Shown here piece after piece: positions 31,784 through 39,290 of a DNA stretch of 40,032 bases; the stretch's first letter is position 1, and the number at the start of each line of letters is the position of its first letter. The notes under the pieces were generated by a model. It worked only from the letters and a program-made list of their open reading frames with translations, did no database searches and was not told the origin of the DNA. A program made the position numbers and the translations under genes. This DNA is from Acidiferrobacteraceae bacterium (GTDB lineage: Bacteria; Pseudomonadota; Gammaproteobacteria; Acidiferrobacterales; JAJDNE01), in assembly GCA_037388825.1 (NCBI GenBank), contig JARRJV010000022.1, positions 1-40,032 on the forward strand, given 5' to 3'.

Positions 31784-32557
31784 ATGGATCTGATCGACAC
31801 CCACTGCCATATCGATGTCGAAGAGTTCGACCCGGACCGGGATTCGGTGCTCGCCGCGGCTCGCGCAGCCGGGGTGAACCGGATGGTGGTTCCCGCGGTA
31901 GAACAATCGACCTGGGACGGGCTGCTGGATCTGTGTCAGCGGGAACCCGGCCTGTACCCAACCCTGGGTCTGCACCCGGTGTACCTCGACCATCATACGG
32001 CGCGAGACCTGGAAACACTGCGCGAGAAAGTGCGCACGACTCCCATCGTCGCCGTGGGCGAGATCGGACTCGACTTTTTCATCGAAAATCCCCGGCGTGA
32101 GCGGCAGCTGGAACTGCTCGAGATTCAACTGGACATCGCGGCCCGGGCGCAGCTGCCGGTCATCCTGCACGTGCGCAAGGCCCATGATCAGATACTGGCG
32201 GCCCTGCGTAAACACCCGGTGTGCGGTGGCATTGCTCACGCCTTCAATGGCAGCCTGCAACAGGCCGCACAGTACATAGACCTCGGATTCAAGCTTGGCT
32301 TCGGTGGCATGCTCACCTATGAACGTTCCACGCGCCTGCGTAACCTCGCCCGGGAGCTTCCGCTGGAGGCACTGGTACTGGAGACCGACGCGCCAGACCT
32401 GACCGTGGCCAGCCACCATGGGGAAAGAAACAGCCCCGAGTATCTACCGGAATGTCTTCATGCCCTGGCTGCGGTACGCGACGATGATCCGGAGGCCATT
32501 GCCCGGGCAACCACCGCCAATGCGATGGAGGTGCTGCGCCTCGGAGCGGCAGCATGA
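31784..32557 (+). CDS. TatD-family metal-dependent hydrolase
   Basis: A 257-residue metallo-hydrolase (TIM barrel) of the TatD/YjjV group, which act as 3'-5' DNA exonucleases or deoxyribonucleases. Metal ligands are seen in DTHCHID (His7, His9), AVGEIGLDFF (Glu), ILHVRKAHDQ and GIAHAFNGS (His), and VLETDAPDL (Asp). The length is that of E. coli TatD/YjjV. ATG 31784 starts at the family N terminus; an ATG at 31775 would add three residues. Its stop overlaps the start of tcdA (ATGA, 32554-32557), so the two are coupled. Confidence 0.93.
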   Translation: MDLIDTHCHIDVEEFDPDRDSVLAAARAAGVNRMVVPAVEQSTWDGLLDLCQREPGLYPTLGLHPVYLDHHTARDLETLREKVRTTPIVAVGEIGLDFFIENPRRERQLELLEIQLDIAARAQLPVILHVRKAHDQILAALRKHPVCGGIAHAFNGSLQQAAQYIDLGFKLGFGGMLTYERSTRLRNLARELPLEALVLETDAPDLTVASHHGERNSPEYLPECLHALAAVRDDDPEAIARATTANAMEVLRLGAAA

Positions 32558-33354
32558 GCACCACGGAATACCGGGAACGTTTCGCCGGGATCGAAAGACT
32601 CTTTGGCCCGCAGGAGTTTGGCAGATTCGCCGACTACCACATCTGCATCGTCGGCCTCGGCGGCGTCGGATCCTGGGCGGTGGAGGCACTGGCCCGCACG
32701 GGAATCGGCCAGCTCACTCTCATTGACTTCGACGAGATATCGGAAGGAAACATCAATCGTCAGCTGCACGCGCTCAGCAGCACCATCGGTCACAAGAAGC
32801 ATGCGGTCATGCAGGAGCGGGTCCGCCAGATCAATCCGGATTGCGTCGTACACGCCGTCGACGATTTCATTACCCAGGACAATGTAGGGGTGCACCTGTC
32901 ACCGGACCACGGTTTCGATTGCGTGATCGATGCCATCGACTCGATCACCCACAAGGCCGCAATGATCTACTACTGCAAACGCAACAAGATTCCGGTGATC
33001 GCCACCGGCGGGGCCGGTGGGCTGACCGACCCGACGCAGAGTCGTGTGACTGATCTCAGTCGCACCTACAATGATGCGCTGGCCGCACGGGTGCGCCAGC
33101 GCCTACGGGTCGATTACGGTTTCACGCGCAACCCGAAACGCTATTTCGGCGTTGAGTGCGTGTTCTCCAGTCAACACAAGCTGTACCCCAAGGCGGACGG
33201 GTCCGTGTGCACCGCCAAGCCGGGAATCCATGGCATCGACCTGGATTGCCGGTACGGCTACGGCTCCGCCAGCTTTGTCACCGCAAACTTCGGTTTCCTC
33301 GCAGCTTCCCGCGCGATCCATAAGGCGAGCAGGCACCACACACCTCCGTCATAG
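32554..33354 (+). CDS. tcdA: tRNA threonylcarbamoyladenosine dehydratase TcdA
   Basis: ATP-dependent enzyme of the ThiF/E1 superfamily that cyclises t6A37 of tRNAs to ct6A. The 266-residue protein has the Rossmann motif CIVGLGGVGSWAVEALARTG (~32-51), TLIDFDEISEGNINRQLHAL with the Arg-finger region, DCVIDAIDSITHKA and, in the C-terminal half, PKRYFGVECVFSSQ. The late cysteine in DGSVCTAKPGIHGI matches the family's C-terminal sequence. It overlaps tatD by four bases. In E. coli the sulfur carrier CsdE helps TcdA; no csdAE is seen here. Confidence 0.94.
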   Translation: MSTTEYRERFAGIERLFGPQEFGRFADYHICIVGLGGVGSWAVEALARTGIGQLTLIDFDEISEGNINRQLHALSSTIGHKKHAVMQERVRQINPDCVVHAVDDFITQDNVGVHLSPDHGFDCVIDAIDSITHKAAMIYYCKRNKIPVIATGGAGGLTDPTQSRVTDLSRTYNDALAARVRQRLRVDYGFTRNPKRYFGVECVFSSQHKLYPKADGSVCTAKPGIHGIDLDCRYGYGSASFVTANFGFLAASRAIHKASRHHTPPS

Positions 33355-33475
33355 CGTGGACTCATTCGGAATCTGAACCCGTCCGTCGGTCGGTTCCGCT
33401 GTCACCCACCCAATCGCGGTACTATAAGAAACAAGAAGAAGAATGGCGCACGCACGCGCCGGGAGGTACCGCAGT

Positions 33476-34639
33476 ATGTCTACCCTGATCGCCCCGGACC
33501 AGACCTGGGCCCTGTGGACGGCCCTGCTCGCCGCTGCGGCGGTCGGTTCACTCGCGGAAGGAACGCGCTGGGGCTCGCGCGTTTCCGGCGCCGTGATTAC
33601 CATGGTCGCCGCCTTCCTCCTGTCCAACCTCTCCATCATCCCGCCCCAGAGCGCGGTGTATGACACGGTCTGGAACTATCTGGTTCCCCTGGCGATCCCG
33701 CTCTTGCTGTTGCAGGTCAATCTGGGACGCATCATACGCGAGGCGGGGGCGACCCTGATCGCGTTCATTATCGGGACGGTAGGCACCATCGCCGGAACCC
33801 TGCTGGCGTTCTATATCGTTCCCCTGGGTGAGTCGGCATGGAAAGTGGCTGCGGTCTTCAGCGCCACCTACATCGGTGGTTCCCTGAACTATGTCAGCGC
33901 GGCGCGTGCCGTAGGACTGCCACCGGGCGATCTGCTGTCCGCCGGCGTGGCTGCGGACAGTCTGATGTCCACGATCTTCTTCCTGATCCTGTTCACCCTG
34001 CCCTCAATCCGCAGCCTGCGCTCCACCTTCGAACCGCCAGTGCGCGAATCCAGGTGGGGGCGCACAGCGCACGTGGTGCTCAGCGAGGTGGAGAAAGGCA
34101 AGCGCATCCATATTCCGGCACTGTTGTCGGCCCTGTTCCTGTCGGCAGGCCTGTGCGCCGTCAGTTTTGTCGCCGAGAAACAACTGGGATGGGACGGCAC
34201 CGCGATTCCCATCCTCACCGCCCTGACCCTGGTGGTCGCAACCGTCGCGAAGAACCTCACCTCGCGCCTTTCGGGCGCCCACGAACTCGGTGCGATGCTG
34301 ATGCAAATCTTCTTCGCCGCCATCGGCGCCAGTGCCCACATCGCCACGGTCCTGCGCGTGGGCCCGATCCTGTTCGTGTTCGCCGGGGTACTGCTGACGG
34401 TGCACCTGCTGGTCATCATGGTGGGAGGCAAGCTGGTGCGACTGAGCCTGCCGGAGATCCTGATTGCGTCAAATGCAAACGTCGGTGGGCCGACCACCGC
34501 CGCTGCCATGGCCGTGGCGCGGCGCTGGGACTATCTGGTGGTGCCGGCAATCCTGTGCGGCACCTTCGGCTACGCCATCTCATCTGAGGCCGAGTTGCCC
34601 ATGACGACCACCGCCGTCATCACGGCATCGGTGTCATGA
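33476..34639 (+). CDS. DUF819 (YjcL-type) membrane protein
   Basis: A 387-residue polytopic membrane protein with about ten helices. DUF819 features are RVSGAVITMVAAFLLSNLSIIP, YLVPLAIPLLLLQVNLGRI, FSATYIGGSLNYVSAARAVG, GVAADSLMSTIFFL, and late ASNANVGGPTTAAAMAVARRW. The GGxxN and NxNxGGPTTA repeats resemble those of carboxylate transporters; the substrate is unknown. GGGAGG lies 9 bases before ATG 33476. The last ~15 residues (SSEAELPMTTTAVITASVS) do not look like the final hydrophobic helix I would expect after FGYAI, so the C terminus may be truncated or shifted. It overlaps the convergent gene by 20 bases. Confidence 0.85.
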   Translation: MSTLIAPDQTWALWTALLAAAAVGSLAEGTRWGSRVSGAVITMVAAFLLSNLSIIPPQSAVYDTVWNYLVPLAIPLLLLQVNLGRIIREAGATLIAFIIGTVGTIAGTLLAFYIVPLGESAWKVAAVFSATYIGGSLNYVSAARAVGLPPGDLLSAGVAADSLMSTIFFLILFTLPSIRSLRSTFEPPVRESRWGRTAHVVLSEVEKGKRIHIPALLSALFLSAGLCAVSFVAEKQLGWDGTAIPILTALTLVVATVAKNLTSRLSGAHELGAMLMQIFFAAIGASAHIATVLRVGPILFVFAGVLLTVHLLVIMVGGKLVRLSLPEILIASNANVGGPTTAAAMAVARRWDYLVVPAILCGTFGYAISSEAELPMTTTAVITASVS

Positions 34640-35384
34640 AGGTACATCCCACCCCCGTCATGAAGATCAGCAGGATGATGGCAGCGAACAGGACGCCAGA
34701 CGCGGTATAGCGGCTGAGGTCCAGTCCGCCGCTGTGGTAGGGCTTGTCGAGGAAATCGCCCACCACCGCCCCCAGGGGACGAGTCAGAATGAAGGCCGCC
34801 CAGAAAAGAGTCGTCCGCGACACCCGGGACCAGTAGTACGCACCGGCGACCAGTGCCAACAGGGATCCGAATACAATCGCGCCGCCGACATAGCCGATCC
34901 CCCAGCTATCGGCGGTCCAGTCCCCGAGAGCGGTGCCCAGGGTCTGGGAAAACATGATCGTCACCCAGTAGAACATTTCCGAACGCGGCGAACTGACCGT
35001 GTCTATCGCCACGGAACCCATGGTTCGATACCACACGAACAGGGACAGCAGGAGCAGGGTCAACAGCAGTGAGGTTCCGCCGAGATAGCCGATCCCCAGC
35101 GAACGGTCGGCGAAGTCCGCCAGGGTCGTGCCCACGGTCGTGGTGGCGATGATGGTCGCCCAGTACAGGAAGGGGCGAAACCCCCTGGCGGAAATCTGGC
35201 CGTAGACCGCGATCAGGAAGACCGCCGCGAAAATTCCGGTGCTCAGGAGATAACCCAGATGCAGGGACATGGACAGGGTGTCGCCCCCGGTCTCGCCCAG
35301 GGTCGTGGCGGCGATTTTGATGATCCAGAAACCCAGCGTGACCTGCGGGACCTTGACCAGAGTGTCGCGGACAGACTCGTTCAT
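34620..35384 (-). CDS. membrane protein with fourfold internal repeat (COG4705-like)
   Basis: A 254-residue inner-membrane protein made of four similar units. Each begins with an aromatic-Trp pair and ends in Gly and Asp: FWIIKIAATTLGETGGD (19-35), YWATIIATTTVGTTLAD (74-90), YWVTIMFSQTLGTALGD (139-155) and FWAAFILTRPLGAVVGD (194-210). Between them are LGYLLSTG, LGIGYLGGTS and WGIGYVGGAI segments. About eight helices result. Four aspartates in equivalent membrane-edge positions suggest a symmetrical cation path, but function is unknown; the COG name is from memory. ATG 35384 has only a weak ribosome site. It overlaps the end of the DUF819 gene by 20 bases. Confidence 0.82.
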   Translation of the reverse strand: MNESVRDTLVKVPQVTLGFWIIKIAATTLGETGGDTLSMSLHLGYLLSTGIFAAVFLIAVYGQISARGFRPFLYWATIIATTTVGTTLADFADRSLGIGYLGGTSLLLTLLLLSLFVWYRTMGSVAIDTVSSPRSEMFYWVTIMFSQTLGTALGDWTADSWGIGYVGGAIVFGSLLALVAGAYYWSRVSRTTLFWAAFILTRPLGAVVGDFLDKPYHSGGLDLSRYTASGVLFAAIILLIFMTGVGCTFMTPMP

Positions 35385-35439
35385 AGGCCGATCACTCTAG
35401 CACTACGCACGGATCGCGGAGTGAAGGCGAAGTGAATGA

Positions 35440-37026
35440 TCAGACGTGGGTTTCGTACTCCAGCAGCCACTTGGCGGTGCCAGTCGGTGCCGGGGTGCTG
35501 ATGCCAAACAGATACCCAAGCTCGTAGCGGAAGTAGCCGTGCTCGCTACGGGCGAACTTGCCGGCAACCACGGGCCCGATCTGCTGCTCGCTGCTCCCGG
35601 TCTCGATGCGGCTTGTTGTTCCCAATCCGCCGTAGATCTCGATCCCCGGTTCGAATGCCGGGCTCATGCGGTACTTGCTGCGCCAGGCGTATTCCATGGC
35701 GATGTCGCTGCTGGCGCCGGTACCCGTCTCGCCATGGAAGACGATGTTTGCCGTGTGGACCAGGCGACCAACCGGCTTTTCCAGCAACAGCTTGGCTTCC
35801 AGTTCATCAGGCAAGCCGGCCTGGGCAGGGGTCTCGTATTCAAAGTACAGACCGGTATCCACCCAGTACTTGCCCGGCTCGGTCAGCTGGAAGATGTTTT
35901 CCCAACCCGTGGCGCTGTGGCCATAACTGCCGCCCGGATCATAGGAGCCGCCCGGATCCTGCTCGTACTCCACCCAAACGCTGGAGAACCAGTGGCGGGT
36001 GAATCCGTAGCCAACCTCGTATTTGTCCTTGCGTGCCCCATCAAGGGCCGGGTTTCCGTCGAAGGTGTAGTGGCCCCGTGCCTCAAACTCCCATTCCTGA
36101 TAGTCGACATAGGGCGAATACACCTTGTGACTGGCATGGGCCACGGGCACCGCCAGGAACGCGGACAACAGCAACAGGCCGGCGATCACGCCCAGCGCCA
36201 TGCCGGCCCGCTGACGGGCCGTGTGCCGGCGGCCGGTCAACCACATGAGGCCACCAACGATCAGGATGGTCATGACGTAGAAGATCAGCTGGATACCCGT
36301 GGGCCGTGCCATGTAACCAATCAGGGTATGCAGCAACTGACCGAAGATGCTGTGTTCGGAAAGAATTGCCGAACTATCCCAGACCATATCGCCGACAGAT
36401 GGCAACACCCCGGCCTGGACCAGATAGCCCGCGCCCTGGGCGGCCATCCCGGCGGACAGGAGCAGGATCATCCAGGAGGTGACCGAGAACAGATGGCGCA
36501 TGGGGATGCGCAACAGACCGAAATACAGCAAGGCACCCATGCCCATGCCCAGGGCCAGGCCGATGGCGCCGCCGCTGAGCATGGACAGGGCATCGCTGCC
36601 GCCGGCGGCGGCGATGCCGTACAGGAACAGCACCACCTCCGCACCTTCACGCAACACCGCCACACCGACGACGATGGCGACCGCGTACAGCGGGCGCTCA
36701 CCCTCCTGAACCGCGCGGCCCACGGAGTTCATGCGCTGGGAAAGTTCACGTCCGTGCTGCTTCATCCAGATGTTGTGCCAACCGAGCATGCCCACCGCCA
36801 CGAACAGCACCACGGCATTGAACCATTCCTGGCCCATGCCCGCGGCCGCCTCGGCGATGACATCGGCGAAGCCGGCCATCAACCCGGCTCCCAGCAGCCC
36901 AGCCACCAGCCCTGCGCTCACCCACAATGCACGGCGGGGCGCACCGCGGGTCGCGGCCATCACGATGCCGACGATCAACGAGGCCTCAAGCACCTCACGA
37001 AAAACAATGACAGCGGTTGCGAACAC
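35440..37026 (-). CDS. FTR1-family iron permease fused to a beta-rich exported domain
   Basis: A 528-residue protein. Residues 1-262 are an FTR1/EfeU iron permease with seven helices and both iron motifs: REVLEA at 10-15 and REGAE at 124-128. A basic loop, TGRRHTARQRAG, follows. Then comes an extra hydrophobic segment, MALGVIAGLLLLSAFLAVP, ending VAHA (274-296), that reads exactly like a signal peptide with an AHA cleavage site. Residues 297-528 are beta-rich: HKVYSPYVDYQEWEFEARGH, KDKYEVGYGFTRHWFSSVWV, and the C-terminal YFRYELGYLFGIS and KWLLEYETHV. This resembles a small periplasmic or outer-membrane beta domain normally encoded alone. The cupredoxin gene lies 25 bases upstream on the same strand under Fur-like sites. 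Confidence 0.88.
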   Translation of the reverse strand: MFATAVIVFREVLEASLIVGIVMAATRGAPRRALWVSAGLVAGLLGAGLMAGFADVIAEAAAGMGQEWFNAVVLFVAVGMLGWHNIWMKQHGRELSQRMNSVGRAVQEGERPLYAVAIVVGVAVLREGAEVVLFLYGIAAAGGSDALSMLSGGAIGLALGMGMGALLYFGLLRIPMRHLFSVTSWMILLLSAGMAAQGAGYLVQAGVLPSVGDMVWDSSAILSEHSIFGQLLHTLIGYMARPTGIQLIFYVMTILIVGGLMWLTGRRHTARQRAGMALGVIAGLLLLSAFLAVPVAHASHKVYSPYVDYQEWEFEARGHYTFDGNPALDGARKDKYEVGYGFTRHWFSSVWVEYEQDPGGSYDPGGSYGHSATGWENIFQLTEPGKYWVDTGLYFEYETPAQAGLPDELEAKLLLEKPVGRLVHTANIVFHGETGTGASSDIAMEYAWRSKYRMSPAFEPGIEIYGGLGTTSRIETGSSEQQIGPVVAGKFARSEHGYFRYELGYLFGISTPAPTGTAKWLLEYETHV

Positions 37027-37051
37027 GTGACGCTCCGGATCTGTGCTGGGC

Positions 37052-37390
37052 CTATTTGGCTACAACTACGCCCTGGGCGGTCTTCTGGTGGAACTCGCCA
37101 AAGAACTTGTACTCACCCGGCTTCAGGGGACGGACATAAACGGTCACCTCGGCCCCGCCCGGAACGAGCTTCTCCACGTTCAGCGTATAGCTTTCGAATT
37201 CCTCGACCGTCGAATCCAGATTCTTCACCTTGAGGCGAATCTTCTTGCCCGCTGGCACCTCCAGCCGGGCCGGTTCGAACTTGTGGTCCTTGATGGTGAT
37301 GAGATAGGGCTCATCGGCGGCTTGGGCCGCGGTGGCGGGGACGGCGAACGCGGCAAGCAGGGCCACGGCCGGCAGAATCTTGTTGAACAT
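37052..37390 (-). CDS. periplasmic cupredoxin-like protein of the FTR1 iron system
   Basis: A 112-residue product with a signal peptide (ILPAVALLAAFAVPATAAQA, cleavage before ADEPY). The rest is one cupredoxin beta-sandwich: YLITIKDHKFEPARLEVPAGKKIRLKV, EEFESYTLNVEKLVPGG and GEYKFFGEFHQKTAQGVVVAK. The usual copper ligand Cys is absent and only His-Gln remains at that loop, so it is not a blue-copper protein. It resembles the EfeO-type cupredoxin domains and P19-like iron partners that feed FTR1 permeases. GGAG precedes ATG 37390. It is first in the operon, 25 bases before FTR1, and is controlled by the promoter at 37424-37452. Confidence 0.9.
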   Translation of the reverse strand: MFNKILPAVALLAAFAVPATAAQAADEPYLITIKDHKFEPARLEVPAGKKIRLKVKNLDSTVEEFESYTLNVEKLVPGGAEVTVYVRPLKPGEYKFFGEFHQKTAQGVVVAK

Positions 37391-37423
37391 TCGGTATGTC
37401 TCCAGCGAGTGCGTTATATCTAG

Positions 37424-37452
37424 ATGATAACGATTCGCAACTCGAAACGCAA
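37424..37452 (-). promoter_or_regulatory. promoter of the cupredoxin-FTR1 operon
   Basis: On the minus strand TTGCGT (37452-37447), 17 bases, TATCAT (37429-37424). The transcript would start near 37417 with a leader of about 27 bases. A second overlapping -10 option is TATAAC further on. Confidence 0.5.
37425..37439 (-). promoter_or_regulatory. Fur box 1, over the -10 element
   Basis: TGCGAATCGTTATCA on the minus strand matches the 7-1-7 Fur consensus TGATAAT-N-ATTATCA at 11 of 14 defined positions. It covers the -10 hexamer, where bound Fe-Fur would block RNA polymerase. Confidence 0.6.
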
Positions 37453-37462
37453 ATGGTTCTCA
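37448..37462 (-). promoter_or_regulatory. Fur box 2, weaker, over the -35 element
   Basis: TGAGAACCATTTGCG on the minus strand matches the 7-1-7 Fur consensus at about 9 of 14 positions. Its centre is 23 bases from that of box 1, about two helical turns, and it overlaps the -35 element. Confidence 0.4.
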
Positions 37463-37483
37463 CTAAATATTCTTCTGAGGGCA

Positions 37484-37527
37484 TAAAAAACCGCCCACTA
37501 CCTAAGGGATATAAGGCAGTGGACGGT
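37484..37527 (-). terminator. Rho-independent terminator after adk
   Basis: On the minus strand ACCGTCCACTGCCT (37527-37514), a 10-base loop and AGGTAGTGGGCGGT (37503-37490), pairing over 14 positions with G-U pairs, followed by TTTTTT. It isolates adk from the Fur-controlled operon downstream. Confidence 0.85.
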
Positions 37528-37566
37528 CTGGTTCAATCCCCCACAAGGGAGAGGAAGGTACGGCGA

Positions 37567-38214
37567 TCAGGCCGCCAGGCGCTGCTTCACCGCCTCTACC
37601 ACGGCCTCACTGGAGGTCGCATCCACGGTCACCAGCATGCCTTCCTTGTCGTAGAAACCGATCAGGGGCGCGGTCTTTTCGTTGTAGGTGTCCAGGCGCT
37701 TGCCGATGGCCTCCTCGGTCTCGTCCTCACGCTGCACCACCGGGCTGCCGCACTTGTCGCACACGCCTTCCTGCTTCGGCGGCTTGGTCTTGACGTTGTA
37801 GATCTCCTGGCAATCCGGGTTGGAGCAGGTGCGGCGCGTGGTCAGGCGATCCAGGATCACGTCGCGGGGGACGTCAATATTGACCGCCATGTCCAGCTTG
37901 ATGTTCAGCTTGGCCAGCAATTCCTTCAGGGCCTCGGCCTGGGGAATGGTGCGCGGGAATCCGTCCAGCAGGAAGCCCTTCTCGCAATCCGGCTCCTGCA
38001 GGCGCTTTTCCATGATGCCCATGATCAGGGAGTCGGGCACCAGTTCACCACGATTCATATAGCCCTGCGCTTCCTTGCCCAGATCGGTTCCGGCCTGCAC
38101 CGCACCGCGCAGGATGTCACCGGTGGAAATCTGTACCGAACCGTCCAGGGCCGTCAGCATCTTGGCCACGGTTCCCTTGCCCGCGCCCGGGGCGCCGAGA
38201 AGAATCACCTTCAT
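37567..38214 (-). CDS. adk: adenylate kinase
   Basis: Interconverts ATP + AMP and 2 ADP. The 215-residue long form has Walker A GAPGAGKGT (7-15), ISTGDILR, GFLLDGFPRTIPQAEAL, and the LID with RRTCSNPDCQEIY and CDKCGSP. The four LID cysteines would bind zinc, as in Gram-positive and some proteobacterial enzymes; E. coli Adk has none. The first pair is spaced C-x4-C rather than the usual C-x2-C. ATG 38214 has GAGG 9 bases upstream; a longer frame from 38271 has no support. A clear terminator follows. Confidence 0.96.
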   Translation of the reverse strand: MKVILLGAPGAGKGTVAKMLTALDGSVQISTGDILRGAVQAGTDLGKEAQGYMNRGELVPDSLIMGIMEKRLQEPDCEKGFLLDGFPRTIPQAEALKELLAKLNIKLDMAVNIDVPRDVILDRLTTRRTCSNPDCQEIYNVKTKPPKQEGVCDKCGSPVVQREDETEEAIGKRLDTYNEKTAPLIGFYDKEGMLVTVDATSSEAVVEAVKQRLAA

Positions 38215-38399
38215 TGTCACTACCTCTTTGCTTGGTATTGGAAAATCGGCAGCCGCCCCACCGGCGGCCATGAACGGCGCGCATTGTGCCCGTTTCCCCC
38301 GGTCCGGATCAACAAAAGACCCGGATTTCCGCTTTCTGTTAGTATCGCCGCGATGCAGGAACCCCTACGCAGCATCGAATCTCCCTTGCCGGAGGCCCC

Positions 38400-39290
38400 G
38401 TGAGCCCGACCCCCGACCGCGCCCGGACCCGCGCCCGTCGCCGGAGAACTCCCTGGTCCCTGATCATGATCCGGCTCTACTTCGCCGTCGTCGGCCGCAT
38501 CCTGCCCTGGGTGGCGGCACGCACCGCCTACCGGCTCTGGTTTCGCACCCATCGCCACCCTACCCCGGGGCGCGAGGCCCGTTGGCTCGAAGGAGCACGC
38601 CAGGACCGCATCGATCACGAGTATGGCCCGCTGGCTGTAAGCATGTGGGGCGATGAAGGCCCGACCATCCTGCTTGTACATGGATGGGATGGCCGCGGAT
38701 CACAGATGGGCGCCTTCGCTGCACCGCTGGTGGACGCAGGTTTTCGCGTAGTGGCCTACGACCTGCCCGCGCACGGCAACTCTCCGGGCGATAGCACCAA
38801 TGTCTTCCGTGTCATCGATACCCTGGAAGCCGTCGCCGACGCCTACGGCCCGGTGTACGGAGTGATCGCCCACTCCTTTGGCGTGTTCGCCACCACCCTC
38901 GCCCTTGCCGATCACATCGAGGCCCGCGCTGTGGTGTGCATCAGTTCACCCAACTCCCTGCACTGGCTGGCCGCGCGCTTCGCCCGGATCTTGCACATCC
39001 CGAATGCGACCTGGCAGATCTTCATTCGTCGTATCGAAAAGGAGTTCGGTGCCGACATCTGGCATCGACTGACCCTGGATCACACTGCGAAGAAACTGTC
39101 CGTGCCGGCACTGATCGTGCACGACGAAGACGACTACGACGTGTTGTGGGAACAGGGCCAACGACTGGCGGCCGCCTGGCCCGGGGCCGAATTCATGAAG
39201 ACCAAGGGGCTCGGTCACCGCCGCATTCTGCGCGACCTTCGCGTTGTCGAGGCGGCCGTGCGGTTTCTCAGCGAGCGCCGCGGTTCCTAG
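38400..39290 (+). CDS. alpha/beta hydrolase
   Basis: A 296-residue alpha/beta-fold hydrolase. Oxyanion region ILLVHGWDGRGSQMG (90-104), nucleophile elbow VIAHSFGVFATTLA (Ser159 in H-S-F-G), acidic residue in IVHDEDDYDV (~242-245) and histidine in KGLGHRRIL (His273) complete a triad. The first 50 residues contain a basic stretch (RARRRR) and a hydrophobic segment IRLYFAVVGRILPWVAART, which may anchor it to the membrane. GTG 38400 is preceded by GGAGG four bases upstream. The substrate cannot be told. Its stop shares the CTAG at 39287-39290 with the convergent gene. Confidence 0.87.
   Translation: MSPTPDRARTRARRRRTPWSLIMIRLYFAVVGRILPWVAARTAYRLWFRTHRHPTPGREARWLEGARQDRIDHEYGPLAVSMWGDEGPTILLVHGWDGRGSQMGAFAAPLVDAGFRVVAYDLPAHGNSPGDSTNVFRVIDTLEAVADAYGPVYGVIAHSFGVFATTLALADHIEARAVVCISSPNSLHWLAARFARILHIPNATWQIFIRRIEKEFGADIWHRLTLDHTAKKLSVPALIVHDEDDYDVLWEQGQRLAAAWPGAEFMKTKGLGHRRILRDLRVVEAAVRFLSERRGS

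Noticed and set aside
35935..35975. Short tandem repeat DPGGSY-DPGGSY in the FTR1 fusion
   Set aside because: Two copies of an 18-base unit inside a loop of the beta domain; a simple slippage duplication rather than a repeat element.
35446..37233. Long plus-strand frame of 595 codons opposite FTR1
   Set aside because: The product is rich in His/Gln/Gly/Asp with no domain, typical of the complement of a GC-rich membrane-protein gene. FTR1 on the other strand has clear motifs and Fur sites.
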